Below are positions 8,230-16,075 of a DNA stretch of 64,000 nt, one piece after another. The stretch lies in contig NZ_CP009122.1 in NCBI RefSeq assembly GCF_000803645.1, positions 348,501 through 412,500 of the forward strand, written 5' to 3'. Source of the DNA: Sphingopyxis fribergensis (lineage in GTDB: Bacteria > Pseudomonadota > Alphaproteobacteria > Sphingomonadales > Sphingomonadaceae). Each line of letters starts with the position of its first letter. The stretch's first letter is position 1. Below the pieces are notes generated by a model. That model was not told the DNA's origin. It ran no database searches and saw only the letters and a list, made by a program, of their open reading frames with translations. The translations under genes were made by a program, and so were the position numbers.

Positions 8230-8742
8230 ATGACCCGCCGCTCCTCCAGGGCCGAGGTTCGCAATCCCGTCCTCGGTCTTCCCGCCGCACGCCTCCTCCA
8301 GGCTATGCCAACCGATACCCGCACCTTGCTCGCAGTGCTGCTGCTCGACCTTGCCGCCGAGGCGCGCCACCGTTCGCGATCGAGCTGGGAGAGTCGCAAG
8401 GTGTTTGTCGCTGCCTACTGGGCTACCGTTGCCGTCTATGCCGGACATGTCGCCCGGGTCCTTCGCGGGACCCGGCAACGGGGTACTTCGCGCAAACCCT
8501 TTCGCATCGCCCAAAAAGGCTATGCCGAGCTTGCCGCAGCGAGCTGGAAGGAAGCCTCCGACCTCTATTGCGAGCGCCGCGACCGATTGGGTCTGGGCGC
8601 CAGCATGTACCCCGAGGCGCTGCTGTTGGTCGCCGACACGCCTGTGGGGCGGATCAGCTATAACGGCCGAATCTGGCTGCCCGGCGACTGGGAACCCGGC
8701 ACGGAACCCCTCTACGACACCAGGTCGCCTGCCGGCCACTGA
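8230..8742 (+). CDS. Accessory protein, function unknown
   Basis: This is a 170-residue protein starting ten bases after the DUF5983 gene. It is basic and rich in Arg and Ala helices in the first half (LLAVLLLDLAAEARHRSR). No catalytic motif is recognised. The frame is open upstream, but that part overlaps the previous gene, so the ATG at 8230 is chosen. Confidence 0.65.
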   Translation: MTRRSSRAEVRNPVLGLPAARLLQAMPTDTRTLLAVLLLDLAAEARHRSRSSWESRKVFVAAYWATVAVYAGHVARVLRGTRQRGTSRKPFRIAQKGYAELAAASWKEASDLYCERRDRLGLGASMYPEALLLVADTPVGRISYNGRIWLPGDWEPGTEPLYDTRSPAGH

Positions 8743-8743
8743 C

Positions 8744-8765
8744 AGGCGCGCAGTCGCGCCGATCC
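8744..8765 (+). promoter_or_regulatory. Intergenic hairpin before the PP-loop gene
   Basis: A perfect stem GGCGCG/CGCGCC with a CAGT loop lies between the stop at 8742 and the start at 8788. It has no T-run, so it is more likely a processing or leader element than a terminator. Confidence 0.4.
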
Positions 8766-8787
8766 ACCGCACCTGAGGAGACACCGC

Positions 8788-9921
8788 ATGAGCCCAGCTC
8801 TTGCGCGCGGCTTGCTTGCCGCGCCTGATGATCCTTTGCCTGCGATCGACGATAGAGTCATAGCCGCCGTGCGGTGCCGTGCCTGGTTCGCCTTCAATCT
8901 TTCGGGCGGCAAGGATTCCACCGCCTCGGCCCACGCCGCGATTGCGCTGCTCGACGCCTTGGGTCATCCGCGCGATCGCCGGATCGCGATCCACGCAGAC
9001 CTCGGGCGGGCGGAATGGCGGTCGACCTCGGCTATGGTTGCAGCGATCGCCGACAGGCTGGGGATTCCCTTGCTGGTTGTCAGCCGATCGGCAGGCGACA
9101 TGGTGTCGCGCTGGGAGCAACGCTTCCTCTCCGGCAAGCGTCGTTACGAGGCGCTCGAAACCTACAATCTCATCGGACCCTGGTCCTCGGCATCGCTACG
9201 CTTCTGCACGTCCGAGCTGAAAGTCCAGGTGATCGGCCCTGACCTCGCACGCCGCTATCGGGGCGAAACCATCGTTTCGGTCATCGGCCTGCGCCGCGAC
9301 GAAAGCCCGAGCCGCCGCTCGACCCCGGTCTCCCGTGTCGACGAACGCTTCGCAAAGCCCGGCAATGCCGCCGGCACGTGCATGCTCAGTTGGCATCCAG
9401 CAGTCGACTGGAGTGCTGACGACGTCTTCGGGATTCACGCGCGCCACGGACTCCCGCTGCACGAAGCCTATGTAAGATACCGCACGACCCGCCTGTCCTG
9501 CGCTTTCTGCGTGCTTGCATCCGCGCACGATCTGGCCGCCTCCACCGAAGCTCCCGGAAACGTCGATCTCTTCCGCCATCTTGTGGCGATCGAGCTGGAC
9601 TCGACCTTCTCCTTCCAGCCCCAACGATGGCTCGCCGATGTCGCGCCTCGATTGCTGCCGGCCGCTCTTCTTCACGACATCGCCTGCGCCAAACTGCGAG
9701 CCCATGAGCGCCGGACGCTCGAAGCGAAAATGCCCCCGGAATTGCGGTTCGTGAAGGGCTGGCCACCACGCATGCCGAGCCTGGCCGAGGCCGCGCTGAT
9801 TACGAAAGCCCGCGCGCCGATCCTCGCCCATCACGGCCTCGCCGACCATTTTTCCGACGCTACCGCGGTCCAGGCGCGGTTCGCAGACCTCCTCGCCGCG
9901 AAGGCCGAACGGTCCCGCTAG
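8788..9921 (+). CDS. PAPS-reductase-like PP-loop ATP pyrophosphatase
   Basis: The protein has 377 residues. The N-terminal PP-loop FNLSGGKDSTAS (about residues 36-47) is the ATP-pyrophosphatase signature of the PAPS reductase/DndC group. Later motifs are a DLGRAEW strand, LRFCTSELKVQVI, GLRRDES and a CAFCVL cysteine pair that could bind a metal or Fe-S centre. Relatives include sulfate-assimilation reductases and DndC-type enzymes of DNA phosphorothioation; no dnd partner genes occur here, so the substrate is unknown. GAGGAG supports the start. A second, interrupted member of the superfamily lies at 13689-14057/23248-23847. Confidence 0.8.
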   Translation: MSPALARGLLAAPDDPLPAIDDRVIAAVRCRAWFAFNLSGGKDSTASAHAAIALLDALGHPRDRRIAIHADLGRAEWRSTSAMVAAIADRLGIPLLVVSRSAGDMVSRWEQRFLSGKRRYEALETYNLIGPWSSASLRFCTSELKVQVIGPDLARRYRGETIVSVIGLRRDESPSRRSTPVSRVDERFAKPGNAAGTCMLSWHPAVDWSADDVFGIHARHGLPLHEAYVRYRTTRLSCAFCVLASAHDLAASTEAPGNVDLFRHLVAIELDSTFSFQPQRWLADVAPRLLPAALLHDIACAKLRAHERRTLEAKMPPELRFVKGWPPRMPSLAEAALITKARAPILAHHGLADHFSDATAVQARFADLLAAKAERSR

Positions 9922-10030
9922 CGAGCCGGAGGGGAGGACTCTTTTTAAGGTGCGTCGGGCGAATTTCGCTCGCGCGTCTCCTTGCTGCCGAACGCGCAGC
10001 CCCCTGTCTCCACTATCGAAGGAATAGCCA

Positions 10031-10492
10031 ATGGACGTCATCGTCTCTCGGTCCCGCATCCCGGGCGCCGCCTCGACCTATCACTATCGCGCCCTCGTGC
10101 CGCTGGCCGAAGTGGCACTCCAGCGGCGCCCGCGCTGCGTCGTCATCCAGGCCCACATCGGCAATGGACGGGTGCCCTCGACCCGGATCGCCGACGTCGT
10201 AGCACCCGCCGCCTGGTATGAGCGTGAGCTGGCCACCCCCTTGGGCCTCGCGGCGCGGCTCAACCTGGTCGCGCGGCGAATCGAAGCGCTCATCATCCGC
10301 ACCGTCTTTCCCGAGATGACCGCCCGGCTGACCCCGCTGACGCTCGCCCTGGAGTCCGATCCCGGCGAGGCCAGCTGCCGTGTCGCCGTCGCCGACCTGA
10401 ACGCAGCGTTCGACCGGGTCGCGCCCGAAATCGACACCCTGATGGCAGCCGATCTCGGCCTCTACCAGGGCTGCGACCTCCGCGCCGCCTGA
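10031..10492 (+). CDS. Accessory protein, function unknown
   Basis: This is a 153-residue protein whose start is supported by AAGGAA. It is a mixed alpha/beta protein without signal peptide or membrane segments, and I do not recognise the family. The 110-base gap before it has a GGAGGGGAGGA tract (9928) and an AT-rich GCGAA/TTCGC stem, a weaker form of the leader seen before other genes. Confidence 0.65.
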   Translation: MDVIVSRSRIPGAASTYHYRALVPLAEVALQRRPRCVVIQAHIGNGRVPSTRIADVVAPAAWYERELATPLGLAARLNLVARRIEALIIRTVFPEMTARLTPLTLALESDPGEASCRVAVADLNAAFDRVAPEIDTLMAADLGLYQGCDLRAA

Positions 10493-10509
10493 CATCGAAA
10501 GGCCCCGTC

Positions 10510-10830
10510 ATGACACACTATTCTGAAACCAGCCTGGTGATCGCCGCCTGCCTCTGGGAGGCGGTCCTGGCCTTGCGCGCCAGGCCGATCACCGATCCCG
10601 ACGCGATAGGCCTCGCTCTCGCGATCGACAAGACCTTCGATGCGCTCGGCAGCGCTGCACTGCGGCTGACGGTCGTTGGCTGGACCGACATAGTCGAGGC
10701 TGCCTGGCGCGGGGGCGAGAATGACTATCCGCTCTGCTTCGACTGGGATTTCGTGCCTGCCTGGATCATCGACCACATCGACTGGTCCGACCCATTCCAT
10801 CCCGCGGTGATCCAAAGGGGAGGGGGATGA
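10510..10830 (+). CDS. Small accessory protein, function unknown
   Basis: This is a 106-residue acidic protein (pattern ending WDFVPAWIIDHIDWSDPFHP). It starts 17 bases after the gene at 10031 with an AAAGGC ribosome binding site. No known domain is recognised. It is conserved in style with neighbouring accessory genes and probably co-transcribed. Confidence 0.6.
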   Translation: MTHYSETSLVIAACLWEAVLALRARPITDPDAIGLALAIDKTFDALGSAALRLTVVGWTDIVEAAWRGGENDYPLCFDWDFVPAWIIDHIDWSDPFHPAVIQRGGG

Positions 10831-10862
10831 GGGCTCATGTGGCGGGGAATTGGTCTCCGCCA
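10817..10862 (+). promoter_or_regulatory. Purine tract plus hairpin leader, copy 4
   Basis: A GGGGAGGGGG tract (10817-10826) overlaps the end of the previous gene and is followed by a TGGCGG/CCGCCA stem (10840-10845 with 10857-10862), then ACAGGAG and the ATG at 10880. Confidence 0.55.
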
Positions 10863-10879
10863 GACAGGAGTCGCATTCC

Positions 10880-12547
10880 ATGTCCTTCCCCGCCACCATC
10901 CGGCCCGAGGTCGGCCAGTCGCTCATCACCAAGGTCTCGCGCCTGTTCAACGGCACGCTCGGCGACGTCCTTCAGGAACTGTTCCAGAACAGTCGCCGCG
11001 CCGGTGCCCGCGCGATCCATGTCGCGATTTACAATCTCCCCGCCGGTACCGCACTGTCCATCTACGATGATGGCTGCGGCATCGACGACCCCGCCAACCT
11101 CCTGAAACTCGGCGATTCGGGCTGGCAGCAGGATATCCGCGCCCGCGAGGATCCGGCCGGCATGGGCGTGTTCAGCCTCGCCGGTCGGGATGTGCTTGTC
11201 CGCTCCTGGTCGCGAGCAGCGGGGCGGGGCTGGGGGGTCCATATTCCGGCTGACGGCTGGGAAGGGGCTGTCCCGCTCGCGATCGAGCCATGCGGGATCG
11301 TACGCGGCACCGAAATCCAGATCATGCTGCCAGCCGCCTGGGAGGAGCAACTTTCGTCGGCACTGCGCCTCGCGGCCCGATATTTTCCGCTCCCGGTTCA
11401 TTTCGAGGGCGCGCAGCTCCCGTGCGAGGACTTTCTCACCGGTGCGGGGCAGATTGAGGAATGGGAAGGCTGTCGCATCGGCATCTTCCACGACGGCACG
11501 ACCGAGGCCGTCCACACGCCTCGGATCAATTTCCATGGCGTGACGGTCGCCTCCCGGCTTCCCACCCTGAGCGAAATTGAGACTCCCCATAACTGGCGGG
11601 TGCGGGTCGATATCGTCGACGCGCCGGCGCTTCAGCTTGTCCTCCCCGCGCGCAAGGAAATGGTCGAGAACGAGGCGCTGTCCCGGCTCAGGGAAGCCGC
11701 CGAAATCGCGCTTTACCGCGCCATCGCCCGCGAGAAATCTCATCGCCTCTCCTACAAGGCCTGGGCGCGCGCACGCGACCTTGGTGTCGCTCTTCCCGAA
11801 GCCGAACCGTGGCTCAATGCCTGGACGCCCACCATTGCCGACACGTCCAACCGATATCAGGGCGAGGCCGTTCGGCAGGGCCCAATGATCATCATGTCCG
11901 ACCACGAACCCGACATCGAGCAGGCACTGTCGCGCGCACTAGCAAAGGAAACGCCGCTCGGGGGGCGCCTGGTCCACGAAAATCGCGATTTCGAGGGCTA
12001 TCGCTGGTACGACGGATTGCCGCGTCTCCTGTCCTGCAGCTTTGTTGTGCGACGCGATGGCATCCTCCATCGCTATGCTGATGACGTCGCTTTGGCCGAC
12101 GATTTTGACTCCGGGCCGGTTGAAGAGATCACCGCCGAAATCCTTCTACGGCCCGGTGGTCCGTCACCGTCCGAACCCACCACATACTGCGTGCCCGCGG
12201 ACATGCTGGTCTGCAGCAATGCCTGCTGGACGATCGACGAGGCGACCATCCTGTTCGACGGCGAGGCCGATGTGCAGCCCGACGCGCTTGCCGACCTGAT
12301 GTATGCCAGCCTGTTCTGTTATTCCGACGACTGCGAGCGCGACAGCTGGGATACGCAATCGCTCGCCTTCGAGCATGAAGCCCGCAATCTCGCCAACCTG
12401 CTACTGCTTGGCGAGGACGAGGCGCTGCTCGCTCGATTGCGTGAGGCGGTTTTCGAGCACGTCCAGTGGCTTATTCCCAATGACCGCAGCCTGACAATCT
12501 CCGTCGACAGGAACAGGCTCTCGCTCTCGCTCGATCAGGCGGCCTGA
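10880..12547 (+). CDS. GHKL (HSP90-like) ATP-binding protein
   Basis: The protein has 555 residues. The N-terminal domain has the Bergerat-fold motifs: LQELFQNSRRAGA (N box, about residues 30-42), DDGCGID (G1) and GMGVFSLAGR (G2). This fold is found in HSP90, MutL, histidine kinases, topoisomerases and MORC-type ATPases. There is no phosphoacceptor histidine or receiver domain, so it is not a two-component kinase. The C-terminal ~300 residues are unknown. It is set in the accessory operon after leader copy 4. A role in element maintenance or defence is possible but unproven. Confidence 0.75.
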   Translation: MSFPATIRPEVGQSLITKVSRLFNGTLGDVLQELFQNSRRAGARAIHVAIYNLPAGTALSIYDDGCGIDDPANLLKLGDSGWQQDIRAREDPAGMGVFSLAGRDVLVRSWSRAAGRGWGVHIPADGWEGAVPLAIEPCGIVRGTEIQIMLPAAWEEQLSSALRLAARYFPLPVHFEGAQLPCEDFLTGAGQIEEWEGCRIGIFHDGTTEAVHTPRINFHGVTVASRLPTLSEIETPHNWRVRVDIVDAPALQLVLPARKEMVENEALSRLREAAEIALYRAIAREKSHRLSYKAWARARDLGVALPEAEPWLNAWTPTIADTSNRYQGEAVRQGPMIIMSDHEPDIEQALSRALAKETPLGGRLVHENRDFEGYRWYDGLPRLLSCSFVVRRDGILHRYADDVALADDFDSGPVEEITAEILLRPGGPSPSEPTTYCVPADMLVCSNACWTIDEATILFDGEADVQPDALADLMYASLFCYSDDCERDSWDTQSLAFEHEARNLANLLLLGEDEALLARLREAVFEHVQWLIPNDRSLTISVDRNRLSLSLDQAA

Positions 12548-12594
12548 GCCCCATCGCCCGAGACTCGCCCAAGCCTTCGTGAGGGAGCTTTCCC

Positions 12595-12939
12595 ATGCGC
12601 CATGCCGCACTCTTTGTCTGCTCGACCGCCCATCTACCTGTAGCCGAGCGTCGTCATATCGATCGCCTGATCGCCGTCGCGTCACGCGGGGCGGACGGAC
12701 GTGTCGAGGTCGGCCATCCCGATCTGGTGATCGAACCCTATGCCTATGGCTTCTTCGTCCACACCTGCGTCGTCGGGTGCGGCGGTGAGGCGCCCGACAT
12801 CAGCCCGGAGTTCTGGGCGATCCTGCGCGCCGCATTCGACAGGGATGCCTCCTGGGTCCTGTTCGACCGCGACGAACCCGCCTGGTCGCAGCTGCCCACC
12901 TTCGCCGATCCCGACCAACCCGAGGAGCACCAGTCATGA
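12595..12939 (+). CDS. Small DUF5983-type protein
   Basis: The protein has 114 residues. It shows the pattern of the C-terminal part of the gene at 7533: STAHL near the start, YAYGFFVHT, SPEFWAILRAAFDRDASWV and LFDRDEPAWSQLPTF. It is probably a paralogue of that domain. The start has GGGAGC upstream. Its stop overlaps the next start (ATGA at 12936). Confidence 0.65.
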   Translation: MRHAALFVCSTAHLPVAERRHIDRLIAVASRGADGRVEVGHPDLVIEPYAYGFFVHTCVVGCGGEAPDISPEFWAILRAAFDRDASWVLFDRDEPAWSQLPTFADPDQPEEHQS

Positions 12940-13142
12940 CCAGCACCTGCTCGATGCAACCCTGTTCGCCCAAGCGCGCGGTGCTTGCATCCTTCGATCA
13001 TGCCTACGCCCTTGCTCTGCGGATGCGGCATGAGACCGGCCGCCCCCAGTTCGTGCTGCGCACCGGCGATCCGTTCCAGCCCTTTCGTGTCTCCAGCACC
13101 GGGCCGCAGCGCCGCCAGGCGCTGATGACGCTCGTCGCCTGA
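12936..13142 (+). CDS. Small accessory protein, function unknown
   Basis: This is a 68-residue basic protein translationally coupled to the DUF5983 gene through an ATGA overlap. It has a beta-strand-rich end (QFVLRTGDPFQPFRVSS). No known domain is recognised. Confidence 0.55.
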   Translation: MTSTCSMQPCSPKRAVLASFDHAYALALRMRHETGRPQFVLRTGDPFQPFRVSSTGPQRRQALMTLVA

Positions 13143-13144
13143 CC

Positions 13145-13160
13145 TGGCACCAGCTTGTGC
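13145..13160 (+). promoter_or_regulatory. Intergenic hairpin before 13194
   Basis: A perfect GGCAC/GTGCC stem with a CAGCTT loop lies just after the stop at 13142, again in the leader of the next gene. Confidence 0.35.
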
Positions 13161-13193
13161 CGGAAACGGCTCTCTTCAATGAGGACCAGTCCC

Positions 13194-13550
13194 ATGACCC
13201 ATGGAATATTGCGCCAGCTAGCCAGCGAGGCGCCAGACGTCCCTCCACCTGCCATCCAATTTCTCAGCCTCACCGAGGACGAGTTCGTGGACAGGTTCCA
13301 GCCCGTCCCCAATCATCTCCTCGCAACGGCGGGGTTCGACTTCGGCCGGGGCGGATGCCTGTTCGAAGCCTCCGGCCCGGACCTCGAATTCATCCGCTCG
13401 CAACCTGCGGCAAATGTCTGGACGGTGATCGAGGGCGACGACGGTCTCGAGATCACCGACGGCATGCACGCCGTCAATCGCCTCGGCTATCTCCTGGCCG
13501 AGCAGCCATGTCCCCCCGATACTATGGTGAGCGTGCCGCTCGACTTCTAA
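13194..13550 (+). CDS. Accessory protein, function unknown
   Basis: This is a 118-residue acidic protein. The ATG at 13194 has GAGGAC seven bases upstream; in-frame alternatives at 13155 (TTG) and 13179 lack a good site. No known domain is recognised. It is the last intact gene before the interrupted PP-loop gene. Confidence 0.6.
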   Translation: MTHGILRQLASEAPDVPPPAIQFLSLTEDEFVDRFQPVPNHLLATAGFDFGRGGCLFEASGPDLEFIRSQPAANVWTVIEGDDGLEITDGMHAVNRLGYLLAEQPCPPDTMVSVPLDF

Positions 13551-13688
13551 GCGGCCACACCTCCCGACTCTGGGGCCTCGGGGGCCAATTGATCGTCGCA
13601 TTCCGGCCATCCTGCCTCCGGGATCAACCCGCCAACCGTCACGGCGACGTTCCCTATGGGCTCCCGACCTCCTTCCTGGAGATCAGTC

Positions 13689-14057
13689 ATGTACGATCCG
13701 AAGCGACCGCCGATCGCGGCGGCGAACGACGACGCTTGCCTTACTGCCCCATCCGGCGTCCCTGTGATCGCCGCCTGGGGCATGGGCGTCGACAGCACCG
13801 CGATGATCATCGAATGGGTCGCGCGGGGGCTGCCCCTGTCCGCCGTCCTCACAGCCGACACCGGCGTCGAGCGCGAGGAAACCTATGCCTTTCTGCCGAT
13901 CTTCCAGCGCTGGATGGACCGGCATCATATCGAGCATCATGTCGTCCGCTATGTGCCGAAGCGCTTCAAGCACTGGCCGCCCTATTTCTCGCTTCTGGAG
14001 AACTGTCTCACCAACGCGACACTGCCATCGATCAGCTTCGGCCGCCACAGTTGCTCG
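13689..14057 (+). pseudogene. 5' part of a PP-loop (PAPS-reductase-like) gene split by the GInt island
   Basis: The first 123 codons encode a PP-loop variant AAWGMGVDSTAM, an LTADTGVEREET strand and an FGRHSCS segment. The frame then runs into the island and stops at 14102. Joining base 14057 to base 23248 (keeping one TGCTCG) continues the same frame with no stop, giving HSCSQKWKIQPQDQW and a 322-residue protein. The superfamily is the same as the gene at 8788. In the present state only a truncated product could be made. GGAGATCAG upstream supports the start. Confidence 0.85.
14052..14057 (+). repeat. Left 6-bp direct repeat (TGCTCG) of the GInt insertion
   Basis: The same hexamer occurs at 23242-23247 directly outside the right inverted end. 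It codes for Cys-Ser in the interrupted gene and is the likely recombination core. Confidence 0.85.
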
Positions 14058-14096
14058 TTAGGTCCGGCTTCAGAGACTGTCTCTTTTGCTCGCGAT

Positions 14097-14155
14097 GAGT
14101 GACGGGCCGACCGCCGCGCTAACCCAAAGAGCTGGCGGTGGTCGGCCCGTCACTC
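14097..14155. repeat. Long palindrome, copy 2 of a shared hairpin repeat
   Basis: The arms begin GAGTGACGGGCCGACC and end GGTCGGCCCGTCACTC around a loop containing ACCCAAAGAGC. The inner ~45 bases are the near-exact reverse complement of the palindrome at 264-330. It lies just inside the left end of the GInt island, so the family is shared between the island and the surrounding element. Confidence 0.8.
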
Positions 14156-14301
14156 GCGTCGCGCAGCGACGCCTGATTGCCGGATGAATCCGCTTGGACT
14201 CAATTACCGCACTTCATTCGCGAGCAGATCATTTCAGGATCGATTTCACTGGCGAAACAAAGGCTGGGCTTGTAGAAGACCGGAGAACAAAAGGGGGCTT
14301 T

Positions 14302-14799
14302 ATGGCGCGGCGCGTTTTCTTCAGTTTCCACTTCGCGAACGATTTTTGGCGCACCCAGCAAGTGCGTAACATCGGTGCTCTTGAAGGGCAGACTCTTTGC
14401 ACCGCGAATGCGTGGGAAGAGGTCAAGCGGAAGGGCAAGGCCTCCATCGAAGAATGGATCGATGACAACATGTACGGCAAGAGCTGTGTGGTGGTGCTTG
14501 TCGGTTCTGAAACAGCGAGCCGCCCTTGGGTAATCCGCGAGATCGTTAAAGGCTGGGATGCCGGCAAAGGAGTGGTCGGCATTCGGATAAACAAACTTCT
14601 CGGCCACGACGGGAATTCGTGCGCGGCTGGTAGCAATCCGTTTGACGAAGTCGGCTATGGAAATACCGGGAAAAAGCTATCGTCCATAGCGAAGCTGGTC
14701 ACCCCTTCAGGCACAGATAGCAAGGCAGTGTATGATTCGATCAAAAACGGGATCGAGAGCTGGATTGAGGACGCGATAGCGATCCGCTCAAAGAACTGA
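14302..14799 (+). CDS. ThsB-like TIR-domain protein
   Basis: The protein has 165 residues and starts at ATG 14302 with AAGGGGG upstream. The N-terminal RRVFFSFHFANDFWRTQQVR is the hallmark of the TIR-like DUF1863/MTH538 family, which includes ThsB of Thoeris anti-phage systems. Glu80 in PWVIREIVKGW is at the expected catalytic Glu position of TIR NAD-consuming enzymes. ThsB proteins sense phage and make a cyclic ADP-ribose isomer; that function is inferred here. It is followed by a second TIR gene on the same strand, and base composition is lower in GC than in flanking genes. Confidence 0.8.
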   Translation: MARRVFFSFHFANDFWRTQQVRNIGALEGQTLCTANAWEEVKRKGKASIEEWIDDNMYGKSCVVVLVGSETASRPWVIREIVKGWDAGKGVVGIRINKLLGHDGNSCAAGSNPFDEVGYGNTGKKLSSIAKLVTPSGTDSKAVYDSIKNGIESWIEDAIAIRSKN

Positions 14800-14845
14800 T
14801 GGAACTCCGTGAATTCGTGCGATATTCGATGATAGAGTTTCGATT

Positions 14846-15400
14846 ATGATCGAATACATTACAAAATCCGAGCTTCGGAATTTTGCCGATAAGTTAAATG
14901 TTAGCGAACAGGCAAGTCTCAGAAAATCTGCTGCTTCTCGTAGCCTCTCAGGCACCACATTTCTTTCGCACTCAAGCAAAGATGATGATTTGGTCGTTGG
15001 CGCTATTCGTGTGTTGGAAGGGCACGGAGCCAGGGTCTATGTCGATGAAATCGACCCGGAAATGCCCCCATACACGACGGAGGAAACGGCGGGGCTGTTA
15101 AAGAGCCGTATTCGCCAGACCAAGCGCTTTGTTCTTCTTGCAAGCAAGAACAGCAAGGACAGCCGTTGGGTGCCCTGGGAGTTGGGCGTGGCCGATGGGT
15201 ATAAAGGGCTGACGAAGATCGCGCTGTTTCCGGCATCCGACAGCTCGCATGAGCAAGCATGGGCATCGTGGGAGTATCTGGGATTATACCGCCGCATTGT
15301 CTGGGGGGATCTACAGGGTCATCAAAAGCGTGTCTGGATGGTTCTCGACGAGAAAAGGAACACAGCTACGGAGCTTAGCGAATGGCTGGCTGGCGAATGA
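14846..15400 (+). CDS. TIR-domain protein
   Basis: The protein has 184 residues. After ~35 helical residues comes a canonical bacterial TIR domain: TTFLSHSSKDDDLV (strand A and box 1), ARVYVDEID (strand B) and RWVPWELGVADG with Glu112 at the catalytic position. Such domains are NADases or ADP-ribose cyclases in bacterial immunity. It lies 46 bases after the ThsB-like gene and converges with the SLOG-TIR operon on the other strand (17-base gap). The ribosome binding site is weak. Unlike ThsA it has no SLOG, Sir2 or membrane domain. Confidence 0.8.
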   Translation: MIEYITKSELRNFADKLNVSEQASLRKSAASRSLSGTTFLSHSSKDDDLVVGAIRVLEGHGARVYVDEIDPEMPPYTTEETAGLLKSRIRQTKRFVLLASKNSKDSRWVPWELGVADGYKGLTKIALFPASDSSHEQAWASWEYLGLYRRIVWGDLQGHQKRVWMVLDEKRNTATELSEWLAGE

Positions 15401-15416
15401 TGAGTTCCCACCCCGT

Positions 15417-16073
15417 TTAAGCAGTGGCAGGGGGCTGCCAAAATCGCTCCTCAACGACAGCCGGTTGGAGGGCCGGGCTTTCGAAGCGCTCCTCTCGGAC
15501 GGAAACGTCAAGGTGGCGGTGAAATAACGCAACATAGTCCCGGTCTTCCGCTAGGTCGGGCGCTAGAGACCCAACTTGCGCCCCCACTTCAAGCGTCGCG
15601 CCGCCCGTGGAGATTACTGGTATCACTGCAGCCTCTGGTTGCAGGCGTCGAAACATTTCGTACTCTTGTACGATCCCACCCATACCACCAATGAATACCG
15701 CTGCTTTGAACTTGTGTTCGGAAAACATGCGCTCGCGCATGGCAAGCAGGCTCTTCTCCCGATCCTTCTCAACCTCGTCTGTATAAATCACGTTATTGAA
15801 TCGCTCGTTGTCCTCGGGGAATTCATCCTCGAAATGGCGGGACTGATAGAGCCGTACCCAATGTCCGTAATTTACTCCGATGTCCTGAGAGACCACCCAG
15901 ATCATCGGTGTGATTGCGGGTTGTCCACCCCAAACAAGAAGTCTGCGACCAAGTGTGACGTGCACCAAAGCGGAAACTGCGGCCGTAATCGCGACAGTGT
16001 CGGCGGTCGCCGCATATTGTGGCCCTCGCTTCGGATCTGGCACACCTGCCGATAGGAAAATGGCCTCAGCCAT
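15417..16073 (-). CDS. SLOG-domain (nucleotide-sensor type) protein
   Basis: The protein has 218 residues from the ATG at 16073, which has GGGAGA upstream and lies two bases after the stop of the TIR gene at 16076. The sequence FLSAGVPDPKRG, then LLVWGGQPAITPMIW and later IGGMGGIVQEYEMF form a Rossmannoid SLOG pattern. SLOG domains bind NAD-derived or nucleotide ligands, for instance in ThsA of Thoeris. No effector domain is attached, so it may act as a free sensor or regulator of the neighbouring TIR enzyme. It is the last gene of the minus-strand cargo operon. Confidence 0.65.
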   Translation of the reverse strand: MAEAIFLSAGVPDPKRGPQYAATADTVAITAAVSALVHVTLGRRLLVWGGQPAITPMIWVVSQDIGVNYGHWVRLYQSRHFEDEFPEDNERFNNVIYTDEVEKDREKSLLAMRERMFSEHKFKAAVFIGGMGGIVQEYEMFRRLQPEAAVIPVISTGGATLEVGAQVGSLAPDLAEDRDYVALFHRHLDVSVREERFESPALQPAVVEERFWQPPATA

Positions 16074-16075
16074 GG

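Noticed and set aside
13157..14098. A 313-codon frame spanning 13194-14057
   Set aside because: It overlaps two better-supported genes in another frame and its translation is Arg/Pro-rich without known motifs.
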